The notes under the pieces were generated by a model that was not told the DNA's origin, did not search any database, and saw only the letters and a program-made list of their open reading frames with translations. This document shows positions 27,572 to 36,182 of a stretch of DNA of 64,000 nt, one piece after another (the first letter of the stretch is position 1; the number at the start of each line of letters is the position of its first letter). The stretch spans positions 51,626 to 115,625 of the forward strand of contig CANPYY010000003.1 of assembly GCA_947588675.1 (NCBI GenBank), given 5' to 3'. Made by a program: the position numbers and the translations under genes. This stretch comes from an uncultured Lachnospiraceae bacterium (GTDB lineage Bacteria > Bacillota > Clostridia > Lachnospirales > Lachnospiraceae).

Positions 27572-28858
27572 ATGGTAAAGTATACTAAACAGGATATTAT
27601 ATCCATGGTTGAGGAAGAAGATGTAGAATTTATCAGGCTTCAGTTTGTGGATATATATGGTATATTAAAAAATGTTGCCGTTACGGCGAGCCAGTTGAAC
27701 CGGGTGCTTAATAATGAGCTTACGTTTGACTGCGGTGCAATTGAAGGATTTGAAAGTAAGAATTTGTCAAAACTTATACTTTCTCCCGATATTGATACAT
27801 TTGCAATATTTCCGTGGAGGCCTCAGAGTGGCAGGGTAGCAAGATTTATATGCGACATAAAAAATATTGACGGCACGCCATATGAGAACGATTCCAGGTA
27901 TGTACTGAAAAAAGTGCTTAAAGAAGCTGCAAAGGAAGGATATTATTTTAATATCGGACCTGAATGTGAATTTTTTCTTTTTGACGTTGACGAAGAAGGA
28001 AATCCTACGACAGATACAAAAGAAAAGGGCGGATATTTTGACGTAGGTCCGCTTGATAAAGGCGAGAATGCAAGGCGTGACATGGTATTGTCGCTGTCAG
28101 ATATGGGATTTGAAATTGAAACATCATATCATTCTGACGAAGTGGCTCAGCATCAAATTGATTTTAAATATGATTCTCCGCTTCATACGGCAGACAATAT
28201 AATGACTTTTAAACTTGCAGTTCATACGGTAGCAAGAAGACACGGGCTTCACGCTACATTTATGCCAAAACCGCGTACGGAACTTAACGGTTCAGGTATG
28301 CAGACGCATATTACCGTATATAAGGACGGTAACAATATATTTACAAGTGCTGCGGACGGAACATGCAGCGACGAGGGATATGCCTTTATGGCGGGTCTGC
28401 TTGCGCATCTTCCGGGAATGACGCTTATTAACAATCCGGTTATCAATTCCTATAAAAGATTATATGGTTTATTTGATAAGATGACCCTGTATGATTGCTC
28501 GGAAGGAGAACGTTATGCGCTTCTCCAGATGACGGATATTGGCAGAATGGGCGCGGGACTTGTGCTTAGAATCCCTGATGCGGCATGTAATCCATATCTT
28601 ATGCTGGCTGTTGTTCTGTCGTCGGGACTGGATGGAATAAAAAATAATATGACGCTTGATATAAGCAGCGAATATGTCAGCAATCTTCCGAGAACTCTTG
28701 AAGATGCAATAAAGGCATATAAGGAGGACGGGTTTATCAGGAATATTTTAGGAACATTTATGTCCGATAAACTTGTCAGCCGTAAAAATAAAGAGTGGAA
28801 GGAATACTGCAGACAGGTTTCCTCATGGGAAATAGACCAGTATTTGGACAAAATCTGA
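27572..28858 (+). CDS. Glutamine synthetase-like protein with altered catalytic residues, probable pseudoenzyme
   Basis: A 428-aa protein with the overall sequence of type I glutamine synthetase (GSI-alpha). IRLQFVDIYGILKNVA, IFPWRPQSGRVARFICDI, NIGPECEFFLFD, FKYDSPLHTADNIMTFKL and NPYLMLAVVLSSGLDGIKN align without gaps to active homologues. Glu131 and Glu133 remain. Where the family has HHEVAxxQHE, this has YHSDEVAQHQ (Ser188, Gln195). NGSGMH is NGSGMQ (Gln244). The E-x-R of the late metal site is VLR (Val331), and the flap Glu is Asp302. DGSSIEGF is DCGAIEGF. So most ligands of both metal sites are gone although the frame is intact. Start is ATG 27572 after AAAGGAG. I infer a non-catalytic, possibly glutamine-sensing role; a changed reaction is the alternative. 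Confidence 0.85.
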   Translation: MVKYTKQDIISMVEEEDVEFIRLQFVDIYGILKNVAVTASQLNRVLNNELTFDCGAIEGFESKNLSKLILSPDIDTFAIFPWRPQSGRVARFICDIKNIDGTPYENDSRYVLKKVLKEAAKEGYYFNIGPECEFFLFDVDEEGNPTTDTKEKGGYFDVGPLDKGENARRDMVLSLSDMGFEIETSYHSDEVAQHQIDFKYDSPLHTADNIMTFKLAVHTVARRHGLHATFMPKPRTELNGSGMQTHITVYKDGNNIFTSAADGTCSDEGYAFMAGLLAHLPGMTLINNPVINSYKRLYGLFDKMTLYDCSEGERYALLQMTDIGRMGAGLVLRIPDAACNPYLMLAVVLSSGLDGIKNNMTLDISSEYVSNLPRTLEDAIKAYKEDGFIRNILGTFMSDKLVSRKNKEWKEYCRQVSSWEIDQYLDKI

Positions 28859-28888
28859 TTTTTTGGCAGACCGGAAGGAGGATTATGC

Positions 28889-29428
28889 TTGTTAAGTATA
28901 ATAGTTTCATTCCCTAAGCTTGATGATGCTAATAAAATCAAAAACATACTTGTCAGAAACGGATATGAAGTTGCATTAAGCTGTAATAATGCCGCACAGG
29001 TTATAAATATGTGCAGTAAGCTTGATGAAGGTATTGTAATATGCGGATATAAGCTTGCAGATATGCTGTATTCCGAACTTTCCGGCTATCTGCCCAGTGG
29101 ATTTTCAATGATTCTTTTGGCATCCAGGGGAAGACTTGTTGAATGTTATGAGCCGGACATTATAAAGGTTGCAATGCCTTTAAAAATAAATGAGCTTGTT
29201 AAATCCATAGAAGATGTGTATCATGCATACAAGAGAAGACAAAAGAAACTGAACAGGCCTAAGGAAAGGACAGAGGAAGAAAAACAAATAATAAATGACG
29301 CAAAACTTCTTCTTATCAGTAATCACGGTATGACTGAGGAAGAAGCTCACAGATATATTCAGAAAATCAGTATGGACAGTGGTAATTCGATGGTAGAAAC
29401 AGCGGAGATGATACTGATTTTGAAATAG
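28889..29428 (+). CDS. ANTAR-domain RNA-binding regulator with degenerate receiver domain
   Basis: A 179-aa regulator. Residues ~1-115 have the receiver fold pattern (SIIVSF, then GYEVALSCNNA, then EGIVICGYKLADM), but the acidic pair after the first strand and the phospho-acceptor Asp at the end of the third strand (here ICGYK) are missing, as is the usual Lys before Pro (AMPL). A basic coiled linker (YKRRQKKLNRPKER) leads to the C-terminal ANTAR domain with AKLLLISNHGMTEEEAHRYI and SMDSGNSMVETAEMIL. ANTAR proteins bind paired hexaloop hairpins in leaders and prevent termination. Start is TTG 28889, eight bases after AAGGAGG. It lies 30 bp after the GS-like gene and 18 bp before carA. Confidence 0.88.
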   Translation: MLSIIVSFPKLDDANKIKNILVRNGYEVALSCNNAAQVINMCSKLDEGIVICGYKLADMLYSELSGYLPSGFSMILLASRGRLVECYEPDIIKVAMPLKINELVKSIEDVYHAYKRRQKKLNRPKERTEEEKQIINDAKLLLISNHGMTEEEAHRYIQKISMDSGNSMVETAEMILILK

Positions 29429-29446
29429 AAGACAGGAGGTTAATTC

Positions 29447-30547
29447 ATGAAAACATATCTTATCCTTGAAAATGGAATGGTTTTTGAGGGAGAAAGCATA
29501 GGCGCAGAGAGGGAGGTAATAAGCGAAATAGTATTTAATACTTCTATGACGGGATACCTGGAAGTTCTCACTGACCCAAGCTATGCAGGGCAGGCGGTGG
29601 TAATGACATACCCCCTGATTGGTAACTATGGTATTTGCAGGAAAGATATGGAATCAGAAAAACCCTGGCCGGATGCTTTTATCGTCAGGGAATTATCACG
29701 TTTAGCAAGTAATTTCAGAAATGAATACAGTATACAGGAATTTTTAAAAGAATATGATATACCGGGAATAGCGGGAATTGATACGCGCGCCCTCACAAAA
29801 ATCCTCAGGGAAAATGGCACTATGAATGGTATGATAACACAAAATATAGACAGGGATATAGACGAGCTTAAACGTACCATTGCTTCTTATTCGGTAAAAG
29901 GAGTCGTTAAAAAAGTGTCGTCCATACAGACTGAGGAGTATTTGCCGGGCGATTTTGAAACAAACGCGGATATTCAGGTAAAGCGGCATGTGGCGGTGCT
30001 TGACGTGGGAACTAAGAACAATATTATAAGGAGCCTTTTAAACAGAGGCTGCAAAGTTACGGTATTTCCGTGCTGTACGAAAGCATCAGATATTATAAAT
30101 AGTAAACCTGACGGAATTATGATTACCAACGGTCCCGGAGACCCAAAGGAATGTTTAGATATTATAGCTGAAATTAAAAAGCTGTATGATTCGGACATTC
30201 CTGTTTTTGCGATTTGCCTTGGACATCAGCTTATGGCGCTTGCAACAGGTGCAGATACGCATAAAATGAAATATGGACACAGAGGGGCAAACCATCCGGT
30301 AAAAGATTTGTATAGCGGCAGGGTGTATATATCATCGCAAAACCACGGTTATGTTGTAGATAATGACAGCCTTGATAAAAATATATGCGTACCGGCGTTT
30401 ATTAATGTAAACGACGGTACTATTGAAGGATTAAAATATATTAACAAAAAAATTTTTACGGTTCAGTTCCATCCGGAGGCCTGCGCAGGTCCGAAAGATT
30501 CGGATGAATTGTTTGACCGTTTTATAAACATGATGGAGGTAAAATAG
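29447..30547 (+). CDS. carA: Carbamoyl-phosphate synthase, small (glutaminase) subunit
   Basis: CarA hydrolyses glutamine and channels ammonia to CarB for carbamoyl phosphate, the precursor of pyrimidines and arginine. The 366-aa protein has the N-terminal CPSase_sm domain (NTSMTGYLEVLTDPSYAGQ) and a C-terminal class I glutaminase from about residue 180. The nucleophile Cys is in FAICLGHQLMALA and the His/Glu pair in FHPEACAGP. The ribosome site is AGGAGG. Its place right after gltBD, the GS-like gene and the ANTAR gene is unusual, since carAB is normally with pyr or arg genes; all the enzymes here use glutamine. Confidence 0.96.
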   Translation: MKTYLILENGMVFEGESIGAEREVISEIVFNTSMTGYLEVLTDPSYAGQAVVMTYPLIGNYGICRKDMESEKPWPDAFIVRELSRLASNFRNEYSIQEFLKEYDIPGIAGIDTRALTKILRENGTMNGMITQNIDRDIDELKRTIASYSVKGVVKKVSSIQTEEYLPGDFETNADIQVKRHVAVLDVGTKNNIIRSLLNRGCKVTVFPCCTKASDIINSKPDGIMITNGPGDPKECLDIIAEIKKLYDSDIPVFAICLGHQLMALATGADTHKMKYGHRGANHPVKDLYSGRVYISSQNHGYVVDNDSLDKNICVPAFINVNDGTIEGLKYINKKIFTVQFHPEACAGPKDSDELFDRFINMMEVK

Positions 30548-30548
30548 T

Positions 30549-33500
30549 ATGCCAAAACTGGATTTCATCAAAAAAGTACTTGTAATTGGTTCCGGACCTA
30601 TTGTTATAGGACAGGCTGCTGAATTTGATTACGCCGGTACGCAGGCATGCCGGTCGCTTAAAGAGGAAAAAGTAGAAGTTGTACTTATTAATTCAAATCC
30701 GGCAACAATTATGACTGATAAAGATATTGCGGATATGGTATATATCGAGCCTCTTACTGTCGATATGGTTAAAAAAGTTATCCTGAAAGAAAAACCGGAC
30801 AGCATTCTTCCGACACTTGGAGGACAGGCTGCCCTTAATATTGCAATGGAACTGGATGAAACAGGCTTTTTAAAAGAGAATGGAGTAACCCTTATCGGAA
30901 CGACGCATTCAACCATTAAAAAAGCGGAAGACCGTCTGGAATTTAAGAAGACCATGGAAAAGATAGGTGAACCCTGCGCCGCAAGCGAGGTTGTAAATAC
31001 GGTAGAAGCTGCCGTGGAATTTGCTGATACCATAGGTTATCCGGTAGTAATAAGACCGGCGTATACGCTTGGGGGAAGCGGCGGCGGAATAGCGGATAAT
31101 GAAGAAGAACTTCGCGATATATGCGGAAACGGTTTAAGGCTTAGCAGGGTTTCGCAATGTCTTATAGAAAGGTGCATTGCAGGATGGAAGGAAATCGAAT
31201 ACGAGGTAATGCGTGACGGAAAAGGAAATTGTATTACCGTATGTAATATGGAAAATCTGGACCCTGTAGGCGTGCATACCGGCGACAGCATAGTAGTCGC
31301 GCCTTCACAGACGTTATCCGATAAAGAATATCAGATGTTAAGAAGTTCGGCGTTAAATATTATAAACGAGCTTAATATAACGGGCGGCTGCAACGTACAA
31401 TTTGCCCTGAAACCCGACTCGTTTGAGTACTGCGTTATAGAGGTCAACCCAAGAGTCAGCCGTTCTTCGGCGCTTGCATCAAAGGCTACCGGTTATCCGA
31501 TTGCAAAAGTTGCAGCAAAGATTGCTCTCGGATATACGCTTGACGAAATACCTAATGCAATCACTAAGAAAACCTATGCAAGTTTTGAGCCGGCGCTTGA
31601 TTATGTCGTTGTAAAAATACCAAGGCTTCCGTTTGATAAATTCATACACGCAAGCAGGTCGCTTACAACACAGATGAAAGCAACGGGAGAAGTCATGAGC
31701 ATATGCACGAATTTTGAAGGTGCGCTTATGAAAGCTCTGCGTTCACTGGAACAGCATATAGACAGTCTTTATACAGATATGTATAAATCTTTTGATGATG
31801 AAGAAATACTAGAAAAACTTAAACGTGTAGATGACAGAAGAATATTTGTTATAGCCGAAGCGATACGGAGAAAAATATCTTACGGACAGATTCATGATAT
31901 TACCAGAATAGATGAATGGTTCATTGATAAAATCGCGATTCTTGTGGAAATGGAAGAAAAGCTTATAAATAATGAGCTTACAGAGGACCTTTTACGCGAG
32001 GCAAAAAGAATTGAATTTCCTGATAATGTTATTGCAATGCTTACCGGAAAAGATATTAAAGATATTAAAAACATGCGGAACAGATATAATATTACGGCAG
32101 CCTTTAAGATTGTAGATACATGCGCCGCTGAATTTGAAGCATCTACGCCGTATTATTACAGTTGTTTCGGAAGCGAAAGTGAAGTGTCGGAAAATAACAG
32201 CCGTAAAAAAATCATGGTATTAGGTTCGGGACCTATAAGAATAGGACAGGGAATTGAATTTGATTACTGTTCGGTACACAGCGTATGGTCGCTTGCTGCA
32301 AACGGATACGAAACAATAATTGTAAACAATAATCCTGAAACGGTAAGTACGGATTTTGATGTGGCGGACAGGCTTTATTTTGAACCGCTCACGCCCGAAG
32401 ATGTGGAAAATATCGTTAATATAGAAAAACCTGACGGCGCAGTAGTACAGTTTGGAGGACAGACGGCAATTAAGCTTACAAAAGCCCTTATGGATATGGG
32501 AGTAAAGATACTTGGCACGAGCGCCGAAAACGTTGATGCGGCCGAAGACCGCGAATTGTTTGATGAAATACTGGAAAAATGCAATATACCAAGACCGGCG
32601 GGAAAAACCGTATTTACTACCGAAGAAGCGTTGAAAGCTGCAGAGGAACTTGGATATCCTGTTCTTGTAAGGCCTTCATACGTACTTGGCGGACAAGGTA
32701 TGCAGATTGCAATATCGGACGACGACATAATTGAATTTATGGAGGTTATAAACCGTTACGAACAGGAACATCCGATTCTTGTAGATAAATACCTCATGGG
32801 CAAAGAAGTAGAGGTAGATGCGGTATGCGACGGCGAGGGTATACTTATTCCGGGCATTATGGAGCATGTGGAAAGAGCAGGAATACATTCGGGCGACAGT
32901 ATATCGGTATATCCTGCACAGACGTTATCCGACAGCGTTATAGATACTCTGGTAACATATACGGAAAAACTTGCACAGTCGCTTCATGTAATCGGTCTTA
33001 TAAATATACAGTTTATTGTATTTGATGAAAATGTATACGTTATAGAAGTTAATCCGCGTTCCAGCCGTACAGTGCCATATATAAGCAAAGTTACGGGAAT
33101 ACCGATTGTAAAGATTGCGTCGCAGGTGATTCTCGGGAAAAAGATAAAAGAACTGGGATACAGCTACGGACTTCAGAGAAAATCCGATTATATTGCAATA
33201 AAAATGCCGGTATTTTCTTTTGAAAAACTCCGCGGCGCAGAAATAAGCCTGGGACCTGAAATGAAATCCACGGGAGAATGTCTGGGTATTGCAAAAGATT
33301 TTCATGAGGCGCTTTACAAAGCGTTTATCGGTTCCGGAATAAATCTTCCCAGACACAGAAAGATGATACTTACCGTGAGGGATTCCGATAAAGAAGAAAG
33401 TATAAATGTGGCTAAAAGATTTATTAATCTGGGTTATGAGATATACGCAACAAAAGGTACGGCAAAATATCTTAAAGAAAAAGGCATACACGTTATAGGG

Positions 33501-33743
33501 GTAAATAAAATAGAACAGGAATCCCCAACGCTTATGGACCTTTTGCTTGGACATGAAATAGATCTTGTAATAGATATACCGCGTCAGGGAGAACATTCAA
33601 AAGACGGTTTCCTTATAAGACGGGTATCAATAGAAACGGGCGTTACATGTATAACTTCTTTAGATACTGCCAACGCGCTTCTTACAAGTCTTGAAAACGC
33701 AGATAAATCACATTTGTCGGTTCTTGATATAGCGAAAATATAA
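30549..33743 (+). CDS. carB: Carbamoyl-phosphate synthase, large subunit
   Basis: CarB makes carbamoyl phosphate from bicarbonate, two ATP and ammonia from CarA. The 1064-aa protein has normal length and the two homologous ATP-grasp halves, each opening with a related motif (VLVIGSGPIVIGQAAEFDYA and VLGSGPIRIGQGIEFDYC). Residues ~1-400 are the carboxyphosphate half, ~400-550 the oligomerisation region, ~550-930 the carbamoyl phosphate half and ~930-1064 the allosteric MGS-like domain (YATKGTAKYLKEKGIHV). It begins one base after the carA stop, with GGAGG just before. It is the last gene of the operon; no terminator hairpin is evident in the 25 bp before the next promoter. Confidence 0.96.
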   Translation: MPKLDFIKKVLVIGSGPIVIGQAAEFDYAGTQACRSLKEEKVEVVLINSNPATIMTDKDIADMVYIEPLTVDMVKKVILKEKPDSILPTLGGQAALNIAMELDETGFLKENGVTLIGTTHSTIKKAEDRLEFKKTMEKIGEPCAASEVVNTVEAAVEFADTIGYPVVIRPAYTLGGSGGGIADNEEELRDICGNGLRLSRVSQCLIERCIAGWKEIEYEVMRDGKGNCITVCNMENLDPVGVHTGDSIVVAPSQTLSDKEYQMLRSSALNIINELNITGGCNVQFALKPDSFEYCVIEVNPRVSRSSALASKATGYPIAKVAAKIALGYTLDEIPNAITKKTYASFEPALDYVVVKIPRLPFDKFIHASRSLTTQMKATGEVMSICTNFEGALMKALRSLEQHIDSLYTDMYKSFDDEEILEKLKRVDDRRIFVIAEAIRRKISYGQIHDITRIDEWFIDKIAILVEMEEKLINNELTEDLLREAKRIEFPDNVIAMLTGKDIKDIKNMRNRYNITAAFKIVDTCAAEFEASTPYYYSCFGSESEVSENNSRKKIMVLGSGPIRIGQGIEFDYCSVHSVWSLAANGYETIIVNNNPETVSTDFDVADRLYFEPLTPEDVENIVNIEKPDGAVVQFGGQTAIKLTKALMDMGVKILGTSAENVDAAEDRELFDEILEKCNIPRPAGKTVFTTEEALKAAEELGYPVLVRPSYVLGGQGMQIAISDDDIIEFMEVINRYEQEHPILVDKYLMGKEVEVDAVCDGEGILIPGIMEHVERAGIHSGDSISVYPAQTLSDSVIDTLVTYTEKLAQSLHVIGLINIQFIVFDENVYVIEVNPRSSRTVPYISKVTGIPIVKIASQVILGKKIKELGYSYGLQRKSDYIAIKMPVFSFEKLRGAEISLGPEMKSTGECLGIAKDFHEALYKAFIGSGINLPRHRKMILTVRDSDKEESINVAKRFINLGYEIYATKGTAKYLKEKGIHVIGVNKIEQESPTLMDLLLGHEIDLVIDIPRQGEHSKDGFLIRRVSIETGVTCITSLDTANALLTSLENADKSHLSVLDIAKI

Positions 33744-33768
33744 ATATTAAAAAAATAACAAAAACCTC

Positions 33769-33795
33769 TTGACAACATATAGACCTTGCTATAAT
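33769..33795 (+). promoter_or_regulatory. Sigma-A promoter of degV
   Basis: TTGACA (33769-33774) and TATAAT (33790-33795) are both perfect boxes with a short 15-bp spacer, and TGC directly before the -10 gives an extended -10 that can compensate. Transcription would start near 33802, about 33 nt before the degV ATG. Confidence 0.75.
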
Positions 33796-33834
33796 CTAGT
33801 ATTGAAAACTACATTATGGGAAGGAGAAAACTAT

Positions 33835-34737
33835 ATGTACAAGATTATTACAGATTCAGCAAGCAATCTTACTGAAGATATTCTGAACAGATTTGATATT
33901 GAAACGATATCGTATAAATGCACCATAGACGGCGAACCGTATACATGTTACGAACCGGGTAGAAACGACGAACTGGACGGAAAGGCGTTTTATAATAAAA
34001 TACGGCATGGAGCCAATGTTCTTACAAGTCTTATAAGTCCCGGCGATATTATTTCTGTATTCAGAAAATATATGAAACAGGGATTTGATATATTGTTTTT
34101 GGCAATATCTTCAAAACTCAGCGGAACTTATCAGTCTGCGCTTATGGCGGCAAATGATATGGCAGAGGAATATCCCGAAAGAAAATGCGTAGTCGTTGAT
34201 TCGCTTTCCGCATCTCTTGGAGAAGGTTTCCTTGCAATACAGGCGTCCAGGTTACGTTCATTGGGACGCAGTATACATGAAGCTGCGGGCTGGATTCTTG
34301 CAAACAGGCTGAAAATGTGTCATATGTTTACAGTGGATGATTTAAAATATCTGAGAAAAGGCGGGAGAATATCTAATACCGCTTCATTTGTAGGGAACGT
34401 ATTAAATATAAAACCCGTACTTGCGGCAGGCAGGGAAGGAACTATTGAACTTTTCCGTACGATACGCGGCAGAAAAAAGGCGCTTGATACCATTGTGAAT
34501 AACTACCTTGAATTTGCGGCGGAACCTGAAAATGAAATGGTCGGGATAGCTCATTGCGACTGCCCGGAAGATGCTGATTATATTGCTTCAAAAATACAAA
34601 GAATGCGGCCTCCCAAAGAAATTATTAAGTGTTACTATGACAGATGTACAGGTTCGCATGTAGGTCCGGGAGCGTTATGTCTTTTCTTTAAAGGGTATGA
34701 CAGGAATGTTGAGTGCATAAAAAATATAGCGATATAA
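33835..34737 (+). CDS. DegV-family fatty-acid-binding protein
   Basis: A 300-aa DegV (FakB-like) protein. Members bind a fatty acid and present it to the kinase FakA, so that exogenous or recycled fatty acids enter phospholipid synthesis. Typical motifs are YKIITDSASNLTEDIL at the N-terminus, the pocket sequences SKLSGTYQSALMA and VVDSLSASLGEGFLAIQAS, and FTVDDLKYLRKGGRIS. Start is ATG 33835 after AAGGAG; an ORF extension to 33769 would run through the promoter and is rejected. It is a single-gene unit between its own promoter and a strong terminator. The partner kinase gene is not in the window. Confidence 0.88.
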   Translation: MYKIITDSASNLTEDILNRFDIETISYKCTIDGEPYTCYEPGRNDELDGKAFYNKIRHGANVLTSLISPGDIISVFRKYMKQGFDILFLAISSKLSGTYQSALMAANDMAEEYPERKCVVVDSLSASLGEGFLAIQASRLRSLGRSIHEAAGWILANRLKMCHMFTVDDLKYLRKGGRISNTASFVGNVLNIKPVLAAGREGTIELFRTIRGRKKALDTIVNNYLEFAAEPENEMVGIAHCDCPEDADYIASKIQRMRPPKEIIKCYYDRCTGSHVGPGALCLFFKGYDRNVECIKNIAI

Positions 34738-34757
34738 TTATAATGTTAAACTGATAT

Positions 34758-34798
34758 GGGCTGTTGCAGAAATTTTAATCATGCAAACAGCCCTTTTT
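34758..34798 (+). terminator. Rho-independent terminator after degV
   Basis: GGGCTGTTGCA (34758-34768) pairs with TGCAAACAGCCC (34782-34793), one A bulged, followed by TTTTT. It closes the degV transcript. Confidence 0.85.
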
Positions 34799-34833
34799 AT
34801 ATTGCAGGACAATCTTTTTTCACATTTTTTCCC

Positions 34834-34862
34834 TTGATACCGGGAAGATGTTATGCTAACAT
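34834..34862 (+). promoter_or_regulatory. Sigma-A promoter of hisS
   Basis: TTGATA (34834-34839) and TAACAT (34857-34862) are 17 bp apart, with TGC before the -10. Transcription would begin near 34869, leaving a leader of about 42 nt, too short for a T-box. Confidence 0.65.
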
Positions 34863-34910
34863 TATTTATTAATAAATAATCAAATATATAAATTCTGAGA
34901 GGAATATGAT

Positions 34911-36149
34911 ATGAAAATAAAAACAGTAAAAGGTACTAATGATTATCTTCCAAAGCAGGTCGCGCTCAGGGACTATCTTCAAAACACAATCCTTGATATA
35001 TATGTTAATAACGGATTTGAACATATAACCACGCCGGCTATTGAGGATGCAGAAAATCTTGATAAAAGTGAAGGAGGAGAAAATCTTAACCTCATATTTA
35101 AAATACTTAAACGCGGTGATAAACTTGAACGGGCGCTGTCGGACGCTAAATATGATGAATTATCAGATATGGGGCTGAGATACGACCTTACACTTCCGTT
35201 ATCGAGATACTACGCAAACAATAAAGCCAATCTTATACTCCCGGTAAAGACAATTCAGATAGACAGGGTTTATCGTGCGGAAAGACCGCAGAAAGGAAGG
35301 CTTAGGGAATTTGTACAATGCGATATAGATATACTTGGTTCATCTTCGCCGTCATGTGAAACAGAGCTTATATATACTACCGCAAAAGCCCTTCTTGCAA
35401 TTAAGATAGACGAATTTAAAATAAAAGTCAACGACAGGCGTATTTTAAATTCCGTACTTATGCACCTTGGTTTTAATCAGGATGATCTTATGAGCATATG
35501 TATTGTATTTGATAAGCTGGACAAGATAGGTAAAGAAGGCGTAATAGAGGAACTGAAAGAAAAAGGATTTGCGCTGGATGCAATAAACGGATTTTCGGAA
35601 TTTCTTGAAGAAGATAACATTACGCTTTCAAAAATAAGAGAGTATGTAAATGATGACGATGCCGTATATATTGAACAGCTTGAAAAAATAATATCGGAAT
35701 CGGAAAAACTGGCTGCGGGAAAATATGAGGTGGTATTTGATATATCGCTTGTGCGCGGACAGGGTTATTACACCGGGACAATATTTGAAGTGGAGAGTCT
35801 GAGTTTTAAAGGCGCGATTGCAGGAGGAGGAAGGTACGATAACCTTATAGGGAAATTTACCGGTGAAAATATTCCGGCGGTAGGATTCTCAATTGGATTT
35901 GAAAGAATATATTCAATACTCAGCGAGCAGGGATACATGCCTGAGTCGATGAGAAAAAAGGTTGCTGTATTTTATTCTGAAAATGAATATTCTGATGCGG
36001 CGCTCTATGCAGACAGGCTAAGAAAAGAATATGACGTTACAATGATTGAAAGACCCAAAAAGCTCGGTAAATATTTAAATCGGCTTGCGGAGCAGAATTA
36101 TTACGGTTTTTTGGTATATGGCGAAGCAGAGGATATTAAAATTCTGTAG
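34911..36149 (+). CDS. hisS: Histidine--tRNA ligase
   Basis: A 412-aa class II synthetase of the HisRS family. The N-terminus is TVKGTNDYLPKQVALRDYLQ, motif 2 includes RAERPQKGRLREFVQCDIDI, and the histidine-binding loop is LVRGQGYYTGTIFEVE, where most HisRS have GLDYYTRTVFE. AGGGRYDNLIGKF and GFSIGFERI form the rest of the active site. A C-terminal anticodon-binding-like domain (about 330-412) is present, which argues for a charging enzyme rather than the HisZ regulatory subunit. HisZ or a second HisRS remains possible because of the GQGYYTG variant. Single gene behind its own promoter. Confidence 0.8.
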   Translation: MKIKTVKGTNDYLPKQVALRDYLQNTILDIYVNNGFEHITTPAIEDAENLDKSEGGENLNLIFKILKRGDKLERALSDAKYDELSDMGLRYDLTLPLSRYYANNKANLILPVKTIQIDRVYRAERPQKGRLREFVQCDIDILGSSSPSCETELIYTTAKALLAIKIDEFKIKVNDRRILNSVLMHLGFNQDDLMSICIVFDKLDKIGKEGVIEELKEKGFALDAINGFSEFLEEDNITLSKIREYVNDDDAVYIEQLEKIISESEKLAAGKYEVVFDISLVRGQGYYTGTIFEVESLSFKGAIAGGGRYDNLIGKFTGENIPAVGFSIGFERIYSILSEQGYMPESMRKKVAVFYSENEYSDAALYADRLRKEYDVTMIERPKKLGKYLNRLAEQNYYGFLVYGEAEDIKIL

Positions 36150-36182
36150 AAACATACGCATATATTATGTCAGGGGGAGTTT

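Noticed and set aside
32925..33596. Minus-strand frame of 223 aa inside carB
   Set aside because: Rich in Tyr, Phe, Ile and Lys as expected of an antisense shadow, with no ribosome site and no family likeness, over a fully conserved carB.
33769..33834. N-terminal extension of degV
   Set aside because: These bases contain the perfect TTGACA and TATAAT boxes, so they are a promoter; the family N-terminus begins at 33835.
34911..36149. HisZ, regulatory subunit of ATP phosphoribosyltransferase
   Set aside because: A C-terminal anticodon-binding-like domain is present and no his biosynthesis gene is near, so HisRS is the better name; the GQGYYTG variant leaves some doubt.
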